DNA of 64,000 bases from Hasllibacter halocynthiae (GTDB taxonomy: Bacteria > Pseudomonadota > Alphaproteobacteria > Rhodobacterales > Rhodobacteraceae), in NCBI RefSeq assembly GCF_003003095.1, contig NZ_PVTT01000002.1, forward strand, positions 1,099,501 to 1,163,500, read 5' to 3'. The notes beneath the pieces are model-generated. The model did not search any database, was not told where the DNA came from, and saw nothing but the letters and a program-made list of their open reading frames with translations. This document shows positions 33,903 through 44,348 of the stretch, piece after piece. Numbering within the stretch: the first letter of the stretch is position 1; every line of letters starts with the position of its first letter. Made by a program: the position numbers and the translations under genes.

Positions 33903-35819
33903 ATGACCGATCGCGAAACGCGCCGCGCCTCGAAGGCCAGGGCCGCCACGAGGCCCGATCCCAGGATCGCGCTCGCAGGGCTCGCCGTCGGGGCGGGGGT
34001 GCTGATCGCCGCCGGGCAGGCCGCCTTCGGGCAGGCAGGCGAGGACACAGTCACGGCGCATGGCTACACCTTCTTCGGCGACCTCAGGTACGCCGCGGAT
34101 TTCGACCATCTCGACTACGTGAATCCCGACGCCCCGAAGGGCGGCGAGATCTCGCAATGGGCGCCCGGCACCTTCGACGGCTTCAATCCCTACGCCCGGG
34201 TGGGCCGGCCCGCCGCCCTGTCGAACATCGGCCACGAGGCGATCATGACCGTGACGGCGGACGATCCCACCTCGCTCTACTGCTTTCTCTGCGAGACGCT
34301 GACCTATCCCGAGGACCTCGCCTGGGTGGAGTTCGAGCTGCGTCCCGAGGTCCGCTTCGCGGACGGCACGCCCATGACGGCCGAGGACGTCGTCTTCACC
34401 CACGACATCTTCATCGAGCAGGCCCTGCCTTCCTTCCGCGCGGCCTTCGGCGGGCAGATCGACGAGGTCGAGGCGGTGGACGAGCATCGCGTCCGCTTCA
34501 CCTTCGCCGAGGATGCGCCGCCCCGCGACCGCATCTCCCTCGCCGGCGGGCTGCCCGTCCTCTCGCGCGAGCATTTCGAGGCGAACGACCTCAGGATCGA
34601 CGAGGCCCAGACGGAGCCGTACATGGGCACCGGCCCCTACGAGCTGGCCGACTTCGACTTCAACCGCCGCGTCGTCTACGAGCGGCGGGACGACTACTGG
34701 GGCGCCGACCTGCCCATCAACCGTGGCCGCAACAACTTCGACCGCATCAGGGTCGAGTACTTCGCCGACAGCACCGCCGCCTTCGAGGCGTTCAAGGCCG
34801 GGGAATACACGTTCCGGGTCGAGAACAACTCGCTCCTCTGGGCGACGGGCTACGACTTCCCGGCGGTGGAGAACGGGTGGGTGGTCACCGAGGAGGTGCC
34901 TGACGGCGCCCTCGCCACCGCGCAGAGCTACGTGTTCAACACCCGGCTGCCGAAGTTCCAGGACCCCCGCGTCCGCGAGGCGATCGGCCTGATGTTCAAT
35001 TTCGAATGGTCGAACGACGCGCTGTTCTACGGCCTCTACGACCGCATCAACTCCTTCTGGGAGAACAGCGACCTCGCCGCCACCGGCACCCCGTCCGAGG
35101 ACGAGCTGGCGCTGCTGCGCCCCCTCGTGGACGAAGGGCTGCTCGACGCGTCCATCCTGACGGACGAGGCGTTCGTCTGGCCAGTCTCCTCGAATCGGCA
35201 GCTCGACCGCGCCGCGCTGCGCCGCGCCTCCGCCCTTCTGGAGGAGGCCGGCTGGACCGTCGGCCAGGACGGACGCTGGAGCAAGGACGGCGAGGTTCTG
35301 TCGGTCGCCATCCTCGAGGCGAGCCCGACCTTCGACCGCGTGCACGACCCCTTCGTCGAGAACCTGCGCCGGCTAGGGATCGACGCCACGCTCGAGCGGG
35401 TCGACCCCGCGCAGGAAACGGACCGCCGGCGAGACTACGACTTCGAGCTGACCGTCCACACCATGCGCCAGCAACTGGAGCCCGACACCGGCCTCGAGCA
35501 GTTCTTCGGCTCGGAGGCCGCTGAGGAGTCCACGCGCAACCTGATGGGCCTGATGGACCCTGCCGTGGACCGCCTGATCGAGGCGGCCGTCGAGGCGGGC
35601 ACCGAGGAGGAGCTGCGCGCCGCGACAGCGGCCCTCGACCGCGTCCTGCGGGCGGAGCGGTTCTGGATCCCTCATTGGTACAAGCCGTTCCACACGATCG
35701 CCTATTACGACATGTACCGTCACCCGGAGGAGATTCCGCCCTTCGCGCTCGGGGACCTCGACTTCTGGTGGTTCGACGAAGCCGCGGCCGCGCGCCTTCG
35801 GGACGCCGGCGCGCTGTAA
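33903..35819 (+). CDS. yejA: Extracellular solute-binding protein family 5, YejA-like
   Basis: 638 residues. A long N-terminal signal region with a hydrophobic core (IALAGLAVGAGVLIAAG) precedes the SBP family 5 domain (FGDLRYAADFDHLDYVNPDAPKGG, then the MTAEDVVFTHDIF motif). The C-terminal WIPHWYKPFHTIAYYDMYRHP stretch is typical of YejA. It captures peptides (including microcin C in other bacteria) in the periplasm for YejBEF. The upstream 228 bp hold a TTGAAC-like hexamer but no clear promoter. Confidence 0.94.
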   Translation: MTDRETRRASKARAATRPDPRIALAGLAVGAGVLIAAGQAAFGQAGEDTVTAHGYTFFGDLRYAADFDHLDYVNPDAPKGGEISQWAPGTFDGFNPYARVGRPAALSNIGHEAIMTVTADDPTSLYCFLCETLTYPEDLAWVEFELRPEVRFADGTPMTAEDVVFTHDIFIEQALPSFRAAFGGQIDEVEAVDEHRVRFTFAEDAPPRDRISLAGGLPVLSREHFEANDLRIDEAQTEPYMGTGPYELADFDFNRRVVYERRDDYWGADLPINRGRNNFDRIRVEYFADSTAAFEAFKAGEYTFRVENNSLLWATGYDFPAVENGWVVTEEVPDGALATAQSYVFNTRLPKFQDPRVREAIGLMFNFEWSNDALFYGLYDRINSFWENSDLAATGTPSEDELALLRPLVDEGLLDASILTDEAFVWPVSSNRQLDRAALRRASALLEEAGWTVGQDGRWSKDGEVLSVAILEASPTFDRVHDPFVENLRRLGIDATLERVDPAQETDRRRDYDFELTVHTMRQQLEPDTGLEQFFGSEAAEESTRNLMGLMDPAVDRLIEAAVEAGTEEELRAATAALDRVLRAERFWIPHWYKPFHTIAYYDMYRHPEEIPPFALGDLDFWWFDEAAAARLRDAGAL

Positions 35820-35825
35820 CCGGGG

Positions 35826-37391
35826 ATGGGCGCCTACCTCCTCAAGCGGTTCCTGCTGATCATCCCGACGCTCTTCGGGATCATGGTCATCAACTTCGTC
35901 CTCACCCAGTTCGTGCCCGGCGGACCCATCGAGCAGGTCATCGCCGAACTGGAGGGCGGCGGCGACGTGTTCGAGGGCATCGCCGGCACGGGCGGCGGCG
36001 AGATCGAGCAGGGCGCCTCCGACGACGGCTATGCCGGCGCGCGGGGCCTGCCGCAGAGCTTCCTCGACGAGCTGCGCGTCCAGTACAACTTCGCCCGCCT
36101 CGTCTGCGCCCCGGGCCACGAGGGCGCGCCGGCCTTCGACGCCCCGGAATGCGAGGCCGTGGACATCCCCGCCTTCGAGCGGTTCTGGCTGATGATCTGG
36201 GACTACGTCCGCTTCGACTTCGGCGAGAGCTTCCGCCATCCCGGCACCTCCGTGGTGGACCTCGTCCTCGACAAGATGCCGGTCTCGATCACGCTGGGGC
36301 TCTGGTCGACGCTGATCGCCTACCTGATCTCGATCCCGCTGGGCATCCGCAAGGCGGTGCGCGACGGCTCGCGCTTCGACACATGGACCTCGGGCCTCAT
36401 CATCGTGGGCTACGCCATCCCCGGCTTCCTCTTCGCGATCCTCCTCCTCGTGCTCTTCGCGGGCGGGTCCTACTACCAAGCCTATCCGCTTCGCGGGCTG
36501 ACCTCGGATTATTTCGACGTGCTGTCGCCGCTGGGGCGGGTGCAGCTCTACCTGCCGTTCATCCTCCTCGTCCTCGCGGGGGCGTGGCTCGGCGCGCTGG
36601 CGGCGCGGCGGGCGGGGTCCGGGCGGGCCGGGCCGGGCCTTGCGGTGCTGGCCGGGGGGGCGGCGGGCCTGGTCCTCGCCGCGCTGGCCGCCCGGGGGCT
36701 GGCCGGCGACCTTCTCGGCGGCGAAGGGCAGCATCTCTGGATCGTCGCAGCCCCGGCGGCCGCCGGCACGCTCTGGGCGGCATGGGCGGCGCGGCGGGGC
36801 GCGGAGGGGGCGGGCGCGATCCTCCTGCGCATGGCGCTCGGGGCGGGGCTCGGCCTCGTGCTGATCGGCCTCCTCTCCGTCGCGGGCCTCGTGCGCGCGG
36901 TGCCGCCGGGCGCCCCGCGCCCGGACGGGCCGACGACCCTCTTCGGGCAACTCGGCGACTACTTCTGGCACATCACCCTGCCGGTCGCGGCGTCGACCAT
37001 CGCGTCCTTCGCGACGCTGACCCTGCTGACGAAGAACTCCTTCCTCGACGAGATCAGGAAGCAGTACGTGATGACCGCCAAGGCCAAGGGCCTGTCCGAG
37101 GGGCGCGTGCTCTACGGGCACGTCTTCCGCAACGCGATGCTGATCGTGATCGCAGGCTTCCCCGGCCTCTTCATCGCGGTGTTCTTCGGCGGCTCGATCA
37201 TCATCGAGACGATCTTCTCGCTCGACGGCTTGGGTCGACTGGGGTTCGAGGCGGCCGTCGCGCGCAACTACCCGGTGATCTTCGGCACGCTCTTCTTCTT
37301 CGGGCTCGTCGGCCTCGTCGTCGGCATCCTGTCGGACCTGATGTACGTCCTCGTGGACCCCCGCATCGACTTCGAGGCGAGGAGGACCTGA
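35826..37391 (+). CDS. yejB: Peptide ABC transporter permease YejB with large internal insertion
   Basis: 521 residues, where YejB is normally about 365. The N-terminal span and PGGP motif, then [12 protein letters not shown]-like and [13 protein letters not shown] segments, align through residue ~239. The homology resumes at [10 protein letters not shown] (~378) and runs to the end ([31 protein letters not shown]). Between them lies a ~137-residue insert with four extra hydrophobic segments, very rich in Ala, Gly and Leu. The reading frame is intact, so it is not a frameshift artefact of a stop. One base overlaps yejE. Confidence 0.95.
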   Translation: MGAYLLKRFLLIIPTLFGIMVINFVLTQFVPGGPIEQVIAELEGGGDVFEGIAGTGGGEIEQGASDDGYAGARGLPQSFLDELRVQYNFARLVCAPGHEGAPAFDAPECEAVDIPAFERFWLMIWDYVRFDFGESFRHPGTSVVDLVLDKMPVSITLGLWSTLIAYLISIPLGIRKAVRDGSRFDTWTSGLIIVGYAIPGFLFAILLLVLFAGGSYYQAYPLRGLTSDYFDVLSPLGRVQLYLPFILLVLAGAWLGALAARRAGSGRAGPGLAVLAGGAAGLVLAALAARGLAGDLLGGEGQHLWIVAAPAAAGTLWAAWAARRGAEGAGAILLRMALGAGLGLVLIGLLSVAGLVRAVPPGAPRPDGPTTLFGQLGDYFWHITLPVAASTIASFATLTLLTKNSFLDEIRKQYVMTAKAKGLSEGRVLYGHVFRNAMLIVIAGFPGLFIAVFFGGSIIIETIFSLDGLGRLGFEAAVARNYPVIFGTLFFFGLVGLVVGILSDLMYVLVDPRIDFEARRT

Positions 37392-38692
37392 TGAACGATC
37401 AGCGCCCCCTTCCGGGCCCCGACCGGCCCGACCGCATCGACGAGCGGCGCGTCGACGCGCCCGCCGAAGCCCTGGGCGCGCCGGCGCCCGTCGCCGCGCC
37501 CGTCCCGCGCCGCCGGCGCCTCGCGCTCTCGCCGCTGAACCAGCGCCGCTGGCGCAACTTCACCCGCAATCGGCGCGCCTACTGGTCCTTGTGGATCTTC
37601 GCGCTGCTCTTCGGCCTCTCGCTCTTCGCGGAGCTTCTGGCCAACGACCGCCCCCTCCTCGTGCAGTACCGGGGCGAGCTGTACACCCCCCTGACGCAGT
37701 TCTACTCCGAGCGGACCTTCGGCGGCGACGTACCGACGGAGGCGATCTACCGCGACGTCGAGGTCCGCTGCCTCATCAAGACGGGCGGCTACGAGGAGTG
37801 CTACTACGAGCCCGAGGACCTCATCGCCCGCATCGACGCGGGCGAGACCGTGTGGGAGGATCAGGTCGAGGGCTGGGTCCTCGATCCGCTGATTCCCTAC
37901 GGCTACCGAACCATCGTGGACCGCCGCGGCAGCGCGCCGGGCGCCCCCGACGTGATCGGCTTCTACACCGACGAGACGGGCGAGCGGCGCTTCGGCCTGC
38001 TGCCCCCGGATCAGCGGGGGGCGAACCTCCTGGGGACGGACCGCTCGCACCGGGACGTGATGGCGCGGGTGATCTACGGCTTCCGGCTGTCGATCCTCTT
38101 CACCCTCATCGTCACGGGCATCGCGTCCCTGATCGGCATCGCGCTGGGGGCGATCCAGGGCTATTTCGGCGGCTGGACCGACCTCCTGATGCAGCGCTTC
38201 ATCGAGATATGGGGCTCCACCCCGTCGCTCTACATCATCATCATCCTCTTCGCGATCCTCGGCCGATCGTTCTGGCTGCTGGTGTTCATAACCACGCTCT
38301 TCGCCTGGCCCGCCCTCGTCGGCGTCGTGCGGGCCGAGTTCCTGCGCGCCCGCAACTTCGAGTACGTCCGCGCGGCCCGCGCCCTCGGGGTCCGGGACGG
38401 GACGATCATGCTGCGCCACGTCCTGCCCAACGCCCTCGTGGCGACGGTGACGCTGCTGCCCTTCCTGATCACCGGGGGGATCGGCACGTTGGCTTCCCTG
38501 GACTTCCTGGGCTTCGGGCTGCCTTCCTCGGCGCCCTCGCTGGGCGAGCTCACGCTGCAGGCCAAGAACAACCTCCAGGCGCCCTGGCTGGCGTTCACCG
38601 CCTTCTTCACCTTCGCGATCATGCTCTCGCTCCTCGTGTTCATCTTCGAGGGCGTGCGCGACGCGTTCGACCCCCGGAAGACCTTCCAGTGA
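37391..38692 (+). CDS. yejE: Peptide ABC transporter permease YejE
   Basis: 433 residues. A proline- and arginine-rich cytoplasmic start (~60 residues) precedes the first span (WSLWIFALLFGLSLFAELLA). A large extracellular loop of about 150 residues follows, then the permease domain with the EAA-type loop (EYVRAARALGVRDGTIMLRHVLPNA read in parts). It ends in [10 protein letters not shown], typical of YejE. It pairs with YejB in the membrane. Overlaps: 1 nt with yejB, 4 nt with yejF. Confidence 0.96.
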   Translation: MNDQRPLPGPDRPDRIDERRVDAPAEALGAPAPVAAPVPRRRRLALSPLNQRRWRNFTRNRRAYWSLWIFALLFGLSLFAELLANDRPLLVQYRGELYTPLTQFYSERTFGGDVPTEAIYRDVEVRCLIKTGGYEECYYEPEDLIARIDAGETVWEDQVEGWVLDPLIPYGYRTIVDRRGSAPGAPDVIGFYTDETGERRFGLLPPDQRGANLLGTDRSHRDVMARVIYGFRLSILFTLIVTGIASLIGIALGAIQGYFGGWTDLLMQRFIEIWGSTPSLYIIIILFAILGRSFWLLVFITTLFAWPALVGVVRAEFLRARNFEYVRAARALGVRDGTIMLRHVLPNALVATVTLLPFLITGGIGTLASLDFLGFGLPSSAPSLGELTLQAKNNLQAPWLAFTAFFTFAIMLSLLVFIFEGVRDAFDPRKTFQ

Positions 38693-40302
38693 CCGATCGC
38701 CTCCTCGAAGTGGACGACCTTCGCGTGACGTTCCGGTCGGAGGGGCGGGACGTGGAGGCCGTCAAGGGCGTGTCCTTCCACGTGGACCGGGGAGAGACCG
38801 TCGCGCTGGTGGGCGAGTCGGGCTCGGGCAAGTCGGTGACGGCCCTCTCGACCGTGGACCTTGTGCCCGGCGCGCCCCGCGTCGAAGGGTCCGTGCGCTA
38901 TGACGGCGCCGAGATGATCGGCGCCCCGGAGAGGGAGCTGCGGCGCGTGCGTGGCAACGACATCTCCTTCATCTTCCAGGAGCCGATGACCTCGCTGAAC
39001 CCGCTGCACACGATCGAGAAGCAGCTGGGCGAGGCGCTGGACCTGCACCAGGGGCTGTCGGGGGGCGCGAAGCGCGACCGCATCGTGGAGCTGCTGAACC
39101 AGGTCGGCATCCGCGATCCCGAAAGCCGGCTGGCAGCCTATCCGCATCAGCTTTCGGGCGGCCAGCGGCAGCGGGTGATGATCGCGATGGCGCTGGCCAA
39201 CGGTCCCGACCTGCTGATCGCCGACGAGCCGACGACCGCGCTGGACGTCACCATCCAAGCGCAGATCCTCGAGCTGCTCGCCGATCTGAAGCGCGAGCGG
39301 GGCCTGTCCATGCTCTTCATCACGCATGACCTCGGGGTGGTGCGGGCCATCGCCGACCGGGTCTGCGTGATGAAGGACGGAGAGATCGTCGAGCAGGGCG
39401 ACGCCGAGACGATCTTCCGCGCCCCCCGGCACCCGTACACCCGCATGCTGCTGGCCGCCGAATCGGCGGGCGGCCCGGACCCGGTCCCCGACGCCGCCGA
39501 GGAGATCGTCCATACCGAGGGGCTGCGCGTCTGGTTCCCGATACAGCGCGGCCTCCTCAAGCGCACGGTAGGGCATGTGAAGGCGGTGAACGCGGCCACG
39601 CTGCACGTCCGGCGGGGCGAGACGCTGGGCGTGGTGGGTGAATCGGGGTCGGGCAAGACCACGCTGGCGCTGGCGATCCTGCGGCTGATCCGGTCGGACG
39701 GGCCGGTGGTCTTCCAGGGCCGCGACATCCAGGGCCTGCGCGAGAAGGCGCTACGCCCCCTCCGGCGCGAGATGCAGATCGTGTTCCAGGACCCGTTCGG
39801 CAGCCTCTCACCGCGGATGACCGTGGCCGAGATCGTCGCCGAGGGCCTCGGCGTGCACGGCGTCGATCCCGGCCGCGACCGCCGCGAGATGGTGGCCGAG
39901 ATACTCCAGGAGGTCGGCCTCGACCCGGCCGCGATGGATCGCTACCCGCACGAGTTCTCGGGCGGGCAGCGCCAGCGCATCTCGATCGCGCGCGCGATGA
40001 TCCTGCGGCCGGAGCTGGTCGTCCTGGACGAGCCGACGAGCGCGCTCGACGCCACGGTGCAGGTGCAGATCGTCGAGCTCCTGCGCGACCTGCAGCGGCG
40101 CCACGACCTCGCCTATCTCTTCATATCGCACGACCTGAAGGTGGTCCGGGCGCTGTCGCATCGCGTCATGGTGATGAAGGAGGGCGACGTAGTCGAGGAG
40201 GGCACGGCGGAGGGGATCTTCACCGCACCCAGGACGGCCTATACCCGCGCGCTCCTCGGGGCGGCCTTCGACATGCGCGCCTCGGACGCGGCGGCGGGCT
40301 AG
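38689..40302 (+). CDS. yejF: Peptide ABC transporter dual ATPase YejF
   Basis: 537 residues with two complete ABC domains. Each has Walker A (GESGSGKS near 37-44 and GESGSGKT near 317-324), the LSGGQRQR or FSGGQRQR signature and Walker B (LLIADEP; LVVLDEP). It powers YejBE. The GTG start overlaps yejE by 4 nt. The stop TAG is part of a CTAG shared with the minus-strand carboxypeptidase gene. Confidence 0.96.
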   Translation: MTDRLLEVDDLRVTFRSEGRDVEAVKGVSFHVDRGETVALVGESGSGKSVTALSTVDLVPGAPRVEGSVRYDGAEMIGAPERELRRVRGNDISFIFQEPMTSLNPLHTIEKQLGEALDLHQGLSGGAKRDRIVELLNQVGIRDPESRLAAYPHQLSGGQRQRVMIAMALANGPDLLIADEPTTALDVTIQAQILELLADLKRERGLSMLFITHDLGVVRAIADRVCVMKDGEIVEQGDAETIFRAPRHPYTRMLLAAESAGGPDPVPDAAEEIVHTEGLRVWFPIQRGLLKRTVGHVKAVNAATLHVRRGETLGVVGESGSGKTTLALAILRLIRSDGPVVFQGRDIQGLREKALRPLRREMQIVFQDPFGSLSPRMTVAEIVAEGLGVHGVDPGRDRREMVAEILQEVGLDPAAMDRYPHEFSGGQRQRISIARAMILRPELVVLDEPTSALDATVQVQIVELLRDLQRRHDLAYLFISHDLKVVRALSHRVMVMKEGDVVEEGTAEGIFTAPRTAYTRALLGAAFDMRASDAAAG

Positions 40303-41966
40303 GGCGCCTCGACCTCGCAGCCCGCGCCGCGCGCCGCGAGGCGGGCGCAGGCGCTGCCGGCGGCGGCGGGCGTCAGTCCCTCGAAGCGCGCGGCCCAGCC
40401 CCGGGGGGAGTGGCGCACCGCCCGGCGCGCCTCCGAGAGGGTCGAGACGTCCGCGAGGGCGGCCTGCAGCAGCGCGCGCCTGGCCTCGAACTCGGTCGGG
40501 TAGAGGCCGAGATGCGCGGCGGCGAGACGCTCGCCGCCGGAGGTGGAGACGCGTTCGATCGCCTCGGGGCGGGCGATGGCGGCTGCGGGATCGGCGATGG
40601 CCGGCAGGCCGACGGCGGCTTCCGCGACCGGGACGGTGGCGAGGAGCGGCACGGCCTCGATGACGATCTGCGGCTCCGCGACCGCGAGGAGCGGCGCCCC
40701 TTCGGGTGCATCGCCCGCGGAAAGGTCGGCCGGCGCCTCCTGGGCGAGGGCGGCGCCTGCATCCGGTGCTTCCGGGGCGGGGTCGGGCGCGGCGGCGGCG
40801 AGGCGCAGGGCGTCCCCCCCTTCCTCCTCGGCGGGCGCCTGCGCCTGGGCGACGACCGTCTCCCCGGCGGCGGGCGCGTCGCCCTGCTGCGGCGCGGGCA
40901 TGGGCGCGGCTGCGGCCTCCTCCTCGGCGGCGGAGGCGTCTGCCTCGGGCTCGAGAAGGGCGACGCCGACGGCCTCCTCGATCAGATCCTGCATCTCGAC
41001 CGTCAGCACCGGCGTGCCGCGGCGGGGCCTTCCGTGCGGCCGGATGGAGCGCGACACCGCGCCGGAGGTCCGCAGCGTCGTGGCGGCCCCGCCCCGCGCG
41101 ATGCCCGTGAGGTCCACGTGCCGGGGGCGGCGCACGGTCGCGTGGGTCGGCGCGCGCTCGAACCCCATGTCGAGCAGCTCGGCCACGCGGGCGTTGCGCC
41201 AGCCGGCGCTCTGACCGCCGAAGACGGTGGCGACGACCCGCTCGCCGCCCCGCTCGGCCGAGGCGACGAGGTTCCAGCCGGCGGCATTGGTGAAGCCCGT
41301 CTTGATGCCGTCCGCCCCGCGATAGGCGTCCAGGAGGCGCCGGTTCGTGTTGCGCACCGTGGTGATGCCGATATCGGCGCTGCGGCGGGAGAAGAGGTTG
41401 TAGTACTGGGGAAAGTCGTAGAACACGCGCCGCCCCAGCGTGGTCATGTCGCGCGCGGTGGACATGTGCCCCGAGGCGGTGAGGCCGTGTGCGTTGCGGA
41501 ACGTCGTACGCGACATTCCCAGGGCGCGGGCCGTCTCGGTCATGCGGCGGGCGAACGCCTCCTCCGAGCCGGAGAGGGCCTCGGCGATCGCGGTGGCCCC
41601 GTCGTTGGAGGAGCGGATCGCCGCCGCCCGCAGGAGGTGGCGCAGCGGCACGGAGGAGCCGGCCCGGAAGCCGATCGCGTAGGGGGTCGCCGCGGCGTGG
41701 GCGCTGATGGGGATCGGGGTGTCGAGGCCGATCTCGCCCCGTTCGATCGCGTCGAACGCGATGTAGAGGGTCATCATCTTCGTAAGCGACGCCGGGTGCA
41801 GGGGCGTGTCCGCGTTCCGCGAATGCAGGACCTCGCCCGTGCGGGCGTCGATCACCATGGCCGCGTAGGGCGCCGAATGGGCCGTCTGGGCGGCCAGCGC
41901 GAACAGCCCCCAGATCAGGGCCGCGATCAGGTAGGATAGGGGCGATAGCCCCGGACGGGTCCGCAC
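40299..41966 (-). CDS. D-alanyl-D-alanine carboxypeptidase with SPOR domain
   Basis: 555 residues from the GTG at 41966, chosen because it yields a signal peptide (SYLIAALIWGLFALAAQTAHS). The penicillin-binding domain has the S60-L-T-K63 nucleophile motif, SSN at 119-121 and a KTG near 221. A long Ala/Pro/Glu-rich linker leads to a C-terminal SPOR domain (last ~80 residues) that would bind denuded glycan at the septum. The enzyme trims pentapeptides. The frame is open to 42098, which would add 44 residues without a clear ribosome-binding site. Confidence 0.92.
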   Translation of the reverse strand: MRTRPGLSPLSYLIAALIWGLFALAAQTAHSAPYAAMVIDARTGEVLHSRNADTPLHPASLTKMMTLYIAFDAIERGEIGLDTPIPISAHAAATPYAIGFRAGSSVPLRHLLRAAAIRSSNDGATAIAEALSGSEEAFARRMTETARALGMSRTTFRNAHGLTASGHMSTARDMTTLGRRVFYDFPQYYNLFSRRSADIGITTVRNTNRRLLDAYRGADGIKTGFTNAAGWNLVASAERGGERVVATVFGGQSAGWRNARVAELLDMGFERAPTHATVRRPRHVDLTGIARGGAATTLRTSGAVSRSIRPHGRPRRGTPVLTVEMQDLIEEAVGVALLEPEADASAAEEEAAAAPMPAPQQGDAPAAGETVVAQAQAPAEEEGGDALRLAAAAPDPAPEAPDAGAALAQEAPADLSAGDAPEGAPLLAVAEPQIVIEAVPLLATVPVAEAAVGLPAIADPAAAIARPEAIERVSTSGGERLAAAHLGLYPTEFEARRALLQAALADVSTLSEARRAVRHSPRGWAARFEGLTPAAAGSACARLAARGAGCEVEAP

Positions 41967-42152
41967 GATGTCTGCCTCGATTTCTGCCTCGGCGGCCGTC
42001 GTTGATCGCGGCCGCTCGACGTCTCGATACCATGGCGCGGACGCGGCCGGCGAGGGCGAAGTTTCGACGTTCTCAAGGCGGTGCGCGGAAATCCTCACCC
42101 ACGGCTTGCGGGTCCGGCGCGGCTGGGCACCAGATCGGCCAACGCGTTGCCC

Positions 42153-42848
42153 TCAGGTCACTTCGTCGAGCTCGTCCACAAGGGTGGGGAACCCCGACAA
42201 GTCCGCCGCGCGGCGGAATCGGGGATGATTCTCCGGGGCCTCGGCATGCTCGATCGCCCAGGGGACGCCCTGCGGCACGTGGGCCGCGAAGGCCCCCGCG
42301 GCGAGCGCGGGCAGGATGTCCGAGCGCATCGAATCGCCCACCATCAGCGTCCGGGCCGCCGCCGCGCCGAAGACGCGCGCATAGACCGCCGGGTCCTTCT
42401 CGGAGACGATCTCGACATGGTCGAAGAGGTCCCCGAGACCCGACTGGGCGAGCTTGCGCTCCTGGTCGAGGAGGTCGCCCTTCGTGACCATGACCGCGCG
42501 CCCGCGCGCCGCGGCCGTCTCGACCGCCTCGCGCGCGCCGGGCAGCAGGTCGATCGGATGGGACAGCATCTCGCGCCCCGCGGCGACGATCTCGGCGATG
42601 ACGGGGCCGGGGGCGCGGCCTTCCGTCACCTCGAGCGCGGTCTCGATCATGCAGAGCGTGAACGCCTTGATGCCGTAGCCGTAGGTGCCGAGGTTGCGCC
42701 GCTCGGCCTCGAGGAGGCGCGCGCCGAGGTGGTCGGGGTCGGCATGGTCCTTCAGCAGGTCGAAGAAGGTCGCATGGGTCAGCCGGAAGAAACGCTCGTT
42801 GTGCCAGAGCGTGTCGTCGGCGTCGAAGGCGAAGCATTCCAGCGGCAT
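42153..42848 (-). CDS. HAD family hydrolase
   Basis: 231 residues of the haloacid dehalogenase superfamily. Motif I is [11 protein letters not shown], motif II lies in MVTKGD, and motif III/IV is [16 protein letters not shown]. The helical cap (residues ~20-90) is type C1. Phosphatase activity on a small metabolite is likely but the substrate is unknown. It is divergent from clpS and lies upstream of the carboxypeptidase on the same strand, 186 bp apart. Confidence 0.92.
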   Translation of the reverse strand: MPLECFAFDADDTLWHNERFFRLTHATFFDLLKDHADPDHLGARLLEAERRNLGTYGYGIKAFTLCMIETALEVTEGRAPGPVIAEIVAAGREMLSHPIDLLPGAREAVETAAARGRAVMVTKGDLLDQERKLAQSGLGDLFDHVEIVSEKDPAVYARVFGAAAARTLMVGDSMRSDILPALAAGAFAAHVPQGVPWAIEHAEAPENHPRFRRAADLSGFPTLVDELDEVT

Positions 42849-42943
42849 CGGGGATCCCCATGGCGGGCCTTCACAGGCAGGACGCGGCGCTTATATGGTC
42901 GGGCCTGACCGTCCGACAATCCGATCCGAACCGGGGCCTTTCG

Positions 42944-43291
42944 ATGCCGCAGACCATCCGCATGGCCGACAAGGACGACGCGCCCGCCGCCCCGGGCGTG
43001 GACGTCGCGCTGCGGCCGAAGGCCAAGCCCAAAACGCAGAAGCCGCCCCTCTACAAGGTGCTGCTGCTGAACGACGACTACACCCCCATGGAGTTCGTCG
43101 TCGCCGTGCTGGAGCGGTTCTTCGGCCTGAATCACGCGCAGTCCTTCGAGCTGATGCTGACGGTGCACAAGAAGGGCCTCGCGGTGGTGGGGGTGTTCTC
43201 CTACGAGATCGCGGAGACGAAGGTGACGCAGGTGATGGACTTCGCCCAGCGCCACCAGCACCCGTTGCAGTGCACGATGGAGAAGGAGTAG
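42944..43291 (+). CDS. clpS: ATP-dependent Clp protease adapter ClpS
   Basis: 115 residues. After a disordered N-terminal tail the core [20 protein letters not shown] and [19 protein letters not shown] are canonical ClpS. It hands N-degron substrates to ClpA. clpA itself is not next to it here. The start ATG at 42944 gives [11 protein letters not shown]; an internal ATG at 42962 would remove six residues, and neither has a strong Shine-Dalgarno. Confidence 0.95.
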   Translation: MPQTIRMADKDDAPAAPGVDVALRPKAKPKTQKPPLYKVLLLNDDYTPMEFVVAVLERFFGLNHAQSFELMLTVHKKGLAVVGVFSYEIAETKVTQVMDFAQRHQHPLQCTMEKE

Positions 43292-43304
43292 GCGCCGGCG
43301 GATC

Positions 43305-44297
43305 ATGCCGACGCCCACCCGCCTCGACCTCGCCGTTCGCGAATGGCCCCTGCCCGAAGGGCGGGTGCTGTCCCTGCGCCCCCGCGCGGGCGAGGACCTC
43401 TCGCCCCTGGGCGACGTGCTGGCGGTGACAGGGTTCCGGCCCGACCTCGACGCGCTCGCCGCCGCAGGGGTGGCCGTGGAGGCGGAGACCCCCGGGGGGC
43501 CCTTCGCGGCCGCCCATGTCCGGATGCCCCGCGCCCGCGAGCATGCCAAGGCCCTGGTGGCGAAGGCGATGGAGGCGGTGCCCGCCGGCGCACCCGTGCT
43601 GGTCGAGGGGCTGAAGGCGGACGGGATCGAAGGGCTCCTCCGGGCGTGCCGGAAGGCGGTCCCGGGCACGTCGCCGGCCATCTCGAAGGCGCATGGCAAG
43701 GTGTTCCGGGTGCCCGGCGGGCCCGCGCCCGAAGGCTGGGCCGCGGGGGCCGCGGAGGTCGCGACGCCCTGGGGGACCTTCGAGACGCCCGCCGGGGCGT
43801 TCAGCGCCGGGCGGGCCGATCCGGCCTCGCTGATGCTGGCGGAGGCGCTGCCCGCGCGGATGCCGGCCCACCTGGTCGACCTCGGCGCCGGGTGGGGGCT
43901 GCTGAGCGCCGCCGCGCTGCTGCGCGAGGGCGTCGAGCGGATCGACCTGGTGGAGGCCGAGAAGGACGCGCTGGACGCCGCGCGGCGGGCGATCGCCGAT
44001 CCGCGCGCCCGCTTCCACTGGGCCGACGCGACCCGCTGGACCCCCGACCGGCCCGCGGACGCGGTGATCTGCAACCCCCCTTTCCACGAAGGGCGCGCGG
44101 CCGATCCGGCACTGGGGCGTGCGTTCATCGCGCAGGCGGCGCGGGTGCTGTCCCCCAAGGGGCGCGCCTGGTTCGTCGCCAACCGCCACCTGCCCTACGA
44201 GGCCGCGCTGGCCGAGCGGTTCCGCCATGTGGAGGAGGTGGGCGGCACGCCCGCGTTCAAGCTGCTCGTCGGCGGGTCGCCGCGACGGAACCCCTAG
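43305..44297 (+). CDS. RsmC-like 16S rRNA guanine-N2 methyltransferase
   Basis: 330 residues in the two-domain layout of RsmC/RlmG: a degenerate N-terminal methyltransferase-like half and a C-terminal SAM-binding domain. Motif I is VDLGAGWGLLSAAAL and the catalytic motif is NPPFHEG. RsmC methylates G1207 of 16S rRNA in E. coli; the exact target here is inferred. It lies 13 nt after clpS and may be cotranscribed. Confidence 0.9.
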   Translation: MPTPTRLDLAVREWPLPEGRVLSLRPRAGEDLSPLGDVLAVTGFRPDLDALAAAGVAVEAETPGGPFAAAHVRMPRAREHAKALVAKAMEAVPAGAPVLVEGLKADGIEGLLRACRKAVPGTSPAISKAHGKVFRVPGGPAPEGWAAGAAEVATPWGTFETPAGAFSAGRADPASLMLAEALPARMPAHLVDLGAGWGLLSAAALLREGVERIDLVEAEKDALDAARRAIADPRARFHWADATRWTPDRPADAVICNPPFHEGRAADPALGRAFIAQAARVLSPKGRAWFVANRHLPYEAALAERFRHVEEVGGTPAFKLLVGGSPRRNP

Positions 44298-44348
44298 GCG
44301 CGACACGCCGGCCCGCGCTAGACCGGCGCCCCTACAGCGGGAGAATCC

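Noticed and set aside
40410-41939. 510-residue plus-strand frame opposite the DD-carboxypeptidase
   Set aside because: The minus-strand protein has all catalytic motifs of penicillin-binding proteins; the plus frame has none of any family and is a shadow.
41967-42098. 44-residue N-terminal extension of the DD-carboxypeptidase
   Set aside because: The upstream GTG has no Shine-Dalgarno and the extra residues precede the signal peptide, which would then be internal; the GTG at 41966 fits better.
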